From CAYOVG01 sp964407285 (GTDB lineage: Bacteria > Desulfobacterota > Syntrophobacteria > Syntrophobacterales > Syntrophobacteraceae), in NCBI GenBank assembly GCA_964407285.1, contig CAYOVG010000104.1, positions 1 through 18,685 on the forward strand: 18,685 nucleotides of DNA. Reading direction: 5' to 3'. The notes beneath the pieces are model-generated. The model worked only from the letters and a program-made list of their open reading frames with translations, was not told the DNA's origin and made no database searches. Within the stretch, counting starts at the first letter, position 1, and each line of letters opens with the position of its first letter. The position numbers and the translations under genes are program-made. Positions 14,528 through 18,685 of this stretch are shown here, piece after piece.

Positions 14528-17464
14528 TCAAGTAGCCTGTTCAATGGGAATCCGAGCATCCATGTCCAGGTCAAATCGGCCGTAAGGGTTAATGTGCAGA
14601 GTCAGTAGAGGGCTTAGGGCGGCCAGATCGCGGATTGTCATTCGCTTCAACCACTCCGGATCACCGAGGACCTCCTGAATCATGAGTGTGTTGATGTAGA
14701 CCATGCTCGCCTGCAGCAGGTGCAGGCAGAGGAGGCTGATCTCCTGGTTTTCCCGCCGGTTTGTGGCGAGCTCGCCGGCCTTCCCATAAAAGATGAACCC
14801 GTTCGTGCTGTTCCAGCTCTCCACCACATTGAGGCCTTCGTGGACTTCCCGCCGCATCTCTTCAGAGGACAGATAGCGGCAGAGGAAGATAGTTTTAATG
14901 ACTTTGCCCAGCTCAAAAAGGGCCTTGTACACCGGGTGTTGGATGTTGTTACGCGTGAAGCGCCGGAGAAGGCTCTCGGCATCGGCCATGCCAAGCTTCA
15001 GCGCCACCGCGTGCTTCACCATGGCGTCGAGCCACTCTTCGATCAGCTCCCAATTGATCGCCTTGGGCGCCGTCACCTCATCCAAGTTCTCAAAGACTTG
15101 ATCGGCCTCCGCTTTGTGGAGCTTTTGGCGGCTGATGTCCTTTAGTCGCGGCATAAGCTCGAAACCCAGCAGACGACAGAAGGCGAAGGCAACCGTGGTT
15201 TGGCCGTGGCTATCCACGTACTGCTTCCTCACCTCCATGTCTGTGCAATGGCGCAGTACGCCCTCGATCATGTAAGCGGCCTCCGAGGAGGATACTCGCT
15301 TGAGCTGGGAGTAAATGCAGGTGGCGTTTTTTTCGACGTGCCAGTACACCATGACGCCGCGACCGCCGTAGCGCAAATGGTATTCGGTGAGGAGATTCTG
15401 GTCCCAGGCGCCGAATTGCTTGGAATCCGATGCACAAGCGGTCGTAGCCTCGCCCCAGATCCGAGGCAGCCTCGCGGCAAGTGTGGCGTTCACCACCTTG
15501 GCGATGGCTTGGCGCAGTCCTTCCGGGGAAATGAATCTTCTCCGGACGTACAAAAGGTCTTTGTAGTCGTCTGCCGGCCTTGATTCCATGCTTTTGATCC
15601 CGGTGTTGACGCCCAGGCCGAACAGACAGAGCAAAAGCCTTCGCTGGAGAGTGGCTTCGTCCATGTGCGAGCGCTCCGTTCCGCTCCGGAGGCGCCGCGT
15701 GAAGCCCACCCGCAGGTCCGTCTCCTTCAGCATATCAAGAAGGCTCGTACCCCACCAGCGCCGGTTCACCTCCTGCTTGAGAATCGCAAGGTTCTCCGGG
15801 TCCGGCTTAGGCTCCAGGGGAGTTATCGAAATCCGGTGCTCGCCTTTCTTGCGGACAATTTTTACCCTGGAGTTGGTGGGCATTCCCTCGTCCAAAGCTT
15901 TCAGATGGCGGGTCAATTCCTCGCGGAGCGCAGCGGTGAAGGCCTTTGCATCGAGAGGGATTCCAAGGTCCTTGTAGTAAGCCGCCTTGCGCTCCTCGAA
16001 GTCCTGGGGCAAATCCTCCTCGGGGTCCCGGTACCGCCTGCTTCCGACAACCCAAATCTCTCTGCAGCGGAGCTGCTCCCGGAGCGCCTTTAACACGCAA
16101 ATTTCGTAGGCGGTCCGGTTAATTTTTCTTCGCTTTCCCTCCCCATCTACCACAAGCGACATCCAGTCGGACGGAACAACGCCTTTCCAGGGCGGTTGGA
16201 CGCCCTTGGGATAGGTGGGACCCTTATGGCGAAGATTCTGTTTCAGGATCTTCAAAGCTTCCATGATCGGTTGATACCGAGTGTTCGTGCACCGGAATTC
16301 AAGATTGTTCAAGATCTCCGGAAGCATTGGACGGTAATGGGATCGATAGGAGCGATGCAAAGCTCTCCGGACCTTTCCCTTGTAGTCGGTGCTCGTTTCG
16401 ACCTCTTCGATGAGAGTGCGGAGCCACGGCTCGGGCACCACGGGGAAGATTACGTCCTCTACCGCTCCTTTCGGCTCGCCGACCGACGCCTTCGCAATTT
16501 GGTACAGTTTCGATATCTTTCCGGACGCCTTCTTCTGAAGCGCTCTTTCCAGGCTGCTGTCGATCTTTTTCTCGGCCCCCTTGCCTATCTTTTGGACCGT
16601 TTCCACCAGAAGGTCCGTCAGGTGGTCGGTTAAGTCTTCGGATCGGCGACAGAGAAACGCCGCCATTATGGTTGCCTTGAGCGGCCCGGCATGACGACGC
16701 AGCTCAAAAGGCTCCTCCACGGTGGCCCTTTTGGCATAACGTTCGATGAGCTTCGGCGGAGCCCCCTGGAACAGCTCCGCCGGAAGCCCGACATTGCGCA
16801 GTAACCGCAGCCTGGAAGCGGCTTCTTTCACGCTTTCCAAACCGGCCCTGCCGGGCTCCTCTTTAAGGGTCTGCCATACCGTCCATCCCCCTTCCTCTTC
16901 GTCGGAAAGATCAGCTTTAAGGAGCGTATCAAGCCGGTCCAGCGTTTCAGAATCCAGTTTTCTGGAAATGTTTTCGCAGAAGCATGTTTCATGAGCTTGG
17001 ATGGCGGAGCGGAGCAACCGACGAATTTGCTCCTGGGTCGGAGGCTCAATATGAAGCTTCCGGCAGCGAGCCAGAACGGTCTCGCGCAACCGATCCATTC
17101 GGTGCTCTTGATTGAGAGGACCCTCCACCAACCAGGTTTCCAGCGCCTCGGCATCGGCAACGGTCGCCTCCCGAAAACCCAGATGGGCGCGGATGCTTGC
17201 GCGGTGATACTCCACGGAGCGCCCTTGCCAGGGATACTCGCCCCATGCGCTTCGATCCACTCCGACCTCAGAAGCTACAAAATGCACGACTTCTGCAGGT
17301 ATCTCATGCGGTCCCGAAGGAAAGCGACCTTCGAACTGGAAGAACTTAAGCAGAAGAGCAAATCCCAAACGGGTAGCCCCTCGCTTGCTCCCTATGAGTT
17401 CTTGCTCGTGGGGTAAAATATGCCAGTCGGCAGCCAAATCTTCTTCGGTCCAATTGCGTCTCAT
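14528..17464 (-). CDS. tnpA: Tn3-family transposase TnpA
   Basis: 978 aa, full length for the family (about 960-1010). The N-terminal 'EEDLAADWHILPHEQELI' to 'LLLKFFQFEGRFP' segment is the DUF4158 DNA-binding region; the C-terminal half is the DDE catalytic region with Asp680 in ASDSKQF, Asp751 in VDSHGQT and Glu882 in NVVESWNS, spacing as in Tn3-family enzymes. The protein cuts the 38-bp ends and drives replicative transposition, forming a cointegrate that the resolvase at 17625 separates. GGAGAG sits 3 nt before ATG 17464. It is divergent from tnpR across a 160-bp region that would also hold the tnpA promoter, perhaps TATAAC on the minus strand near 17500, though no good -35 is seen. No frameshift or missing motif, so it appears functional. 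Confidence 0.97.
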   Translation of the reverse strand: MRRNWTEEDLAADWHILPHEQELIGSKRGATRLGFALLLKFFQFEGRFPSGPHEIPAEVVHFVASEVGVDRSAWGEYPWQGRSVEYHRASIRAHLGFREATVADAEALETWLVEGPLNQEHRMDRLRETVLARCRKLHIEPPTQEQIRRLLRSAIQAHETCFCENISRKLDSETLDRLDTLLKADLSDEEEGGWTVWQTLKEEPGRAGLESVKEAASRLRLLRNVGLPAELFQGAPPKLIERYAKRATVEEPFELRRHAGPLKATIMAAFLCRRSEDLTDHLTDLLVETVQKIGKGAEKKIDSSLERALQKKASGKISKLYQIAKASVGEPKGAVEDVIFPVVPEPWLRTLIEEVETSTDYKGKVRRALHRSYRSHYRPMLPEILNNLEFRCTNTRYQPIMEALKILKQNLRHKGPTYPKGVQPPWKGVVPSDWMSLVVDGEGKRRKINRTAYEICVLKALREQLRCREIWVVGSRRYRDPEEDLPQDFEERKAAYYKDLGIPLDAKAFTAALREELTRHLKALDEGMPTNSRVKIVRKKGEHRISITPLEPKPDPENLAILKQEVNRRWWGTSLLDMLKETDLRVGFTRRLRSGTERSHMDEATLQRRLLLCLFGLGVNTGIKSMESRPADDYKDLLYVRRRFISPEGLRQAIAKVVNATLAARLPRIWGEATTACASDSKQFGAWDQNLLTEYHLRYGGRGVMVYWHVEKNATCIYSQLKRVSSSEAAYMIEGVLRHCTDMEVRKQYVDSHGQTTVAFAFCRLLGFELMPRLKDISRQKLHKAEADQVFENLDEVTAPKAINWELIEEWLDAMVKHAVALKLGMADAESLLRRFTRNNIQHPVYKALFELGKVIKTIFLCRYLSSEEMRREVHEGLNVVESWNSTNGFIFYGKAGELATNRRENQEISLLCLHLLQASMVYINTLMIQEVLGDPEWLKRMTIRDLAALSPLLTLHINPYGRFDLDMDARIPIEQAT

Positions 17465-17624
17465 TGTCTCTCCAGTCTGGACACGTCAAGATGTTGTTAT
17501 ACTTGGCCTGTAGGGTTTCCGGGGGATAACCAAAAACACTTGTTTTTGACAAGAGAGAGTCTCGGTGGCAAAATCCGCATGAAGACTGGAGCCAAGTACG
17601 CCATTTTCGAAGGGGTTTTTGACC
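17465..17624. promoter_or_regulatory. Divergent tnpA/tnpR control region and probable res site
   Basis: Position and size (160 bp between tnpA and tnpR) fit a resolvase recombination site. CTTG/CAAG half-sites recur: CAAG 17487 and CTTG 17502, CTTG 17539 and CAAG 17550 (in the dyad CTTGT-TTTTG-ACAAG), and CAAG 17593. A 9-bp inverted pair, CTCCAGTCT at 17470-17478 and AGACTGGAG at 17583-17591, brackets the region. Subsite boundaries are not certain. Confidence 0.6.
17546..17574 (+). promoter_or_regulatory. Sigma-70-type promoter for tnpR
   Basis: TTGACA at 17546-17551, a 17-bp spacer and CAAAAT at 17569-17574 (four of six consensus bases). The -35 overlaps the CTTGT/ACAAG dyad, so resolvase binding would repress its own gene, as is known for Tn3-family resolvases. 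Confidence 0.55.
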
Positions 17625-18212
17625 ATGCGCATCGCCATCTATGCCAGGGTGTCCACCGCCGATCAGTCGCCGGAGCGGCAGATACGGGAACTGCGGTCCT
17701 ACGCGTTGGCTCGCGACTGGCAGATCGTGTGTGAAGCACAGGAGGTCGCCGGAGGCTCCGGCAAGCGTCCCGAGCGGGAGAGCATCCTCCGCATGGCTCG
17801 CTGCAGACAGATCGACGCGATTTTGGTTCAAGCTTTGGATCGATGGGGGCGGAGCGTCCAGGACCTGGTCCTCACCATGGCGGAGCTCGAAGCTCTCGGA
17901 GTGGCTTTCGTCGTACCGGGACACATCGACATGACCACACCGATGGGCCGTATGCTAGCCCACTTTCTGGCGGCCGTGGCCGAATTTGAACGAGAGCTTA
18001 TCCGAGAGCGTGTGCGCTCCGGATTGGCCAACGCCAGGGCGAAGGGCAAATCGCTAGGCCGGCCTCCTGTTGCCTCTTCACAAGTGGAGAAAGGTCTGTT
18101 GCTTTTGGACCAGGGAAAAACCTATGGGGAAGCTACCCGACAGACGGGCGTGAGCGTTTCAACCCTCATTCGAGCGAGGCGGAAAAAGAAGAAACTTCAA
18201 GAAGAAGGATGA
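17625..18212 (+). CDS. tnpR: Serine resolvase TnpR of the Tn3-family element
   Basis: 195 aa, a normal resolvase length. The catalytic serine is Ser10 in IYARVST; further conserved parts are the E/R helix, 'LDRWGRS', 'AEFERELIRERVRSGLANARAKGKSLGRP', and a C-terminal helix-turn-helix, 'YGEATRQTGVSVSTLIRARRKKKK'. It resolves cointegrates at res and probably represses both divergent genes. ATG 17625 is chosen because AAGGGG lies 9 nt upstream; an in-frame TTG at 17619 is too close to it. The gene ends 22 bp before the right terminal repeat. Confidence 0.95.
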   Translation: MRIAIYARVSTADQSPERQIRELRSYALARDWQIVCEAQEVAGGSGKRPERESILRMARCRQIDAILVQALDRWGRSVQDLVLTMAELEALGVAFVVPGHIDMTTPMGRMLAHFLAAVAEFERELIRERVRSGLANARAKGKSLGRPPVASSQVEKGLLLLDQGKTYGEATRQTGVSVSTLIRARRKKKKLQEEG

Positions 18213-18234
18213 AACAATCCGGGTACTTGCATGG

Positions 18235-18272
18235 TGATTTGCGGCTGGTCGTGCGAATGTTGGGGTTACCCC
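18235..18272 (-). repeat. Right 38-bp terminal inverted repeat of the Tn3-family element
   Basis: Exact reverse complement of the left repeat. It ends GGGGTTACCCC, followed by GAATG rather than a copy of the left flank ATATT. Confidence 0.96.
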
Positions 18273-18353
18273 GAATGTCGGATATTGGGCCAAAGATAAT
18301 ACTGTATTTGAAACCAGTAAAAGGGTTTAGGTAAAGGAATAGGTGTGATAGGA

Positions 18354-18382
18354 TTGACATGAAGCCGGACAGTAAATATCAT
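18354..18382 (+). promoter_or_regulatory. Near-consensus sigma-70 promoter
   Basis: TTGACA, a 17-bp spacer, TATCAT: eleven of twelve consensus bases at optimal spacing, the best promoter match I found in the window. Transcription would start near 18389-18391, and no long ORF follows. Confidence 0.7.
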
Positions 18383-18388
18383 CCATAT

Positions 18389-18477
18389 TTGTAGGGCTTG
18401 TACGCTAAAATCTTTTGTGGCACTATGTTTTCTTTCATGTCGGCCTCTTGTTGAGTTCGCCCAAGAGGCCTTTTTTT
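18389..18477 (+). ncRNA. Candidate small RNA or terminated leader (about 89 nt)
   Basis: The segment is defined by the strong promoter 7 nt upstream and the intrinsic terminator at its end, giving an RNA of about 85-90 nt. The body is U-rich before the terminator. A 9-codon ORF, ATG 18425 to TGA 18454, runs into the terminator stem, but lacks a ribosome binding site. Because the window ends 208 bp later, the alternative that this is an attenuated 5' leader of a gene to the right is open. It does not match tRNA, 4.5S RNA or 6S RNA that I can recognise. The start point is estimated, not observed. Confidence 0.45.
18442..18477 (+). terminator. Strong intrinsic terminator
   Basis: Perfect 9-bp stem GGCCTCTTG / CAAGAGGCC with an 11-nt loop, followed directly by seven T. 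Confidence 0.85.
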
Positions 18478-18560
18478 ATGCCTTCTTCACTCCTCCAAAG
18501 CCCACCACCTGAAAGCCATGTAAAAGAACCTGCCAACAGAGGGGCCGGGAGAAAGCCAAG

Positions 18561-18585
18561 TTGCACTTTCAGCCGAAAGATGCAA
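18561..18585 (+). promoter_or_regulatory. Hairpin covering a possible start codon
   Basis: TTGCA-CTTTC, loop AGCC, GAAAG-A-TGCAA: ten pairs with one bulged A. The last base is the A of ATG 18585 and the weak GAAAG site lies in the stem, so the start would be shut if transcribed. Confidence 0.35.
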
Positions 18586-18685
18586 TGACGCTGAAGCGCA
18601 AAACCCACAGCCCGGCTATGTTTTTGTCGGACAGAAACGCCAACCGGACAGAACTCTTGGGTTATATCCTATTCCGCCTATTCCG
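18585..18685 (+). CDS. Possible gene start at right edge (partial, unidentified)
   Basis: An open frame runs from ATG 18585 to the edge (MTLKRKTHSPAMFLSD onward, 33 complete codons). The same frame is open back to a stop at 18510-18512, including a TTG at 18561 with GGGAG about 9 nt upstream. I do not recognise the product, and 100 bases without a stop is weak evidence. Its interest is that it lies downstream of the promoter-terminator unit and inside a hairpin. Confidence 0.2.
   Translation, partial: MTLKRKTHSPAMFLSDRNANRTELLGYILFRLF

Larger units (their letters stand above)
14408..18272. mobile_element. Cryptic Tn3-family transposon (3865 bp, complete)
   Basis: Perfect 38-bp inverted repeats starting GGGG enclose a full-length Tn3-type transposase and a divergent serine resolvase with a res-like region between them. 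There is no passenger gene: only 82 bp separate the left repeat from the tnpA stop, and 22 bp the resolvase stop from the right repeat. The 5 bp outside the ends differ (ATATT left, GAATG right), so the expected 5-bp target duplication is missing. The repeat start GGGGTAACCCCAACATTCG recalls the Tn4430 branch, although that element uses a tyrosine recombinase. Confidence 0.95.
18273..18685. other. Right flank beyond the transposon (413 bp)
   Basis: No long coding frame. From left to right it contains an AT-rich stretch, a near-consensus promoter (18354-18382), a candidate small transcript ending at a strong terminator (18442-18477), a hairpin (18561-18585), a possible gene start (18585) and a tandem 9-bp repeat at the very edge. 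Confidence 0.7.

Noticed and set aside
14403..18289. ATATTGGG on both sides of the transposon (14403-14410 and 18282-18289)
   Set aside because: The right copy is 9 bp away from the end and the left copy overlaps the terminal repeat, so it is not a target duplication.
18418..18432. Sigma-54-like TGGCAC-N5-TTTC
   Set aside because: The near-invariant GC at -12 is missing and the match lies inside the predicted small RNA.

Overview
The window is chromosome-like bacterial DNA of moderately high GC, dominated by large multi-domain signalling proteins and followed by a block of mobile DNA. The chained PAS/GAF kinases, the PocR-domain kinase and the short Rcp1-like response regulators are typical of Desulfobacterota (for example Syntrophobacter-like organisms). 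That assignment is inferred from protein style only; there is no rRNA or other marker in the window.

Layout. (1) 1-4908, minus strand: a 1560-aa soluble hybrid-free histidine kinase with about eight PAS and two GAF domains, followed 6 nt later by the start of a single-domain response regulator cut by the left edge. (2) 4909-5480: a 572-bp divergent intergenic region with a possible 20-codon peptide ORF. (3) 5481-8057, plus strand: a receiver-GAF-PAS-GGDEF-EAL protein, probably a c-di-GMP phosphodiesterase with a degenerate GGDEF motif (GNDEY) and a complete EAL site. (4) 8342-10690, plus strand: a membrane histidine kinase with a periplasmic Cache-like sensor and a PAS domain. (5) 10766-12245, minus strand: a PocR-domain histidine kinase whose downstream partner, a response regulator, survives only as a 40-codon stub. 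(6) 12709-14371: a complete ISKra4-family insertion sequence with perfect 22-bp inverted repeats. (7) 14408-18272: a complete cryptic Tn3-family transposon with perfect 38-bp inverted repeats, tnpA, a res-like region and a serine resolvase. (8) 18273-18685: a near-consensus promoter 17+6 bp before a start point, followed about 60-90 nt later by a strong intrinsic terminator, i.e. a candidate small RNA or attenuated leader; then a hairpin and a possible gene start at the right edge.

How the parts fit. Regions 1-5 look like a signalling island: three sensor kinases (two soluble, one membrane-bound), at least two Rcp1-like receiver partners (one broken) and one c-di-GMP enzyme with its own receiver domain. 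The EAL protein is a plausible output for one or more of the kinases, but nothing in the sequence proves the pairing. The mobile block lies upstream of the PocR kinase, with the IS transposase transcribed toward it.

No tRNA, rRNA or CRISPR array was seen. The strongest candidates for something not in standard annotation are the small RNA unit at 18354-18477, the long hairpin at 12466-12500 upstream of the PocR kinase, and the AUA-codon/perfect Shine-Dalgarno arrangement at the IS transposase start.
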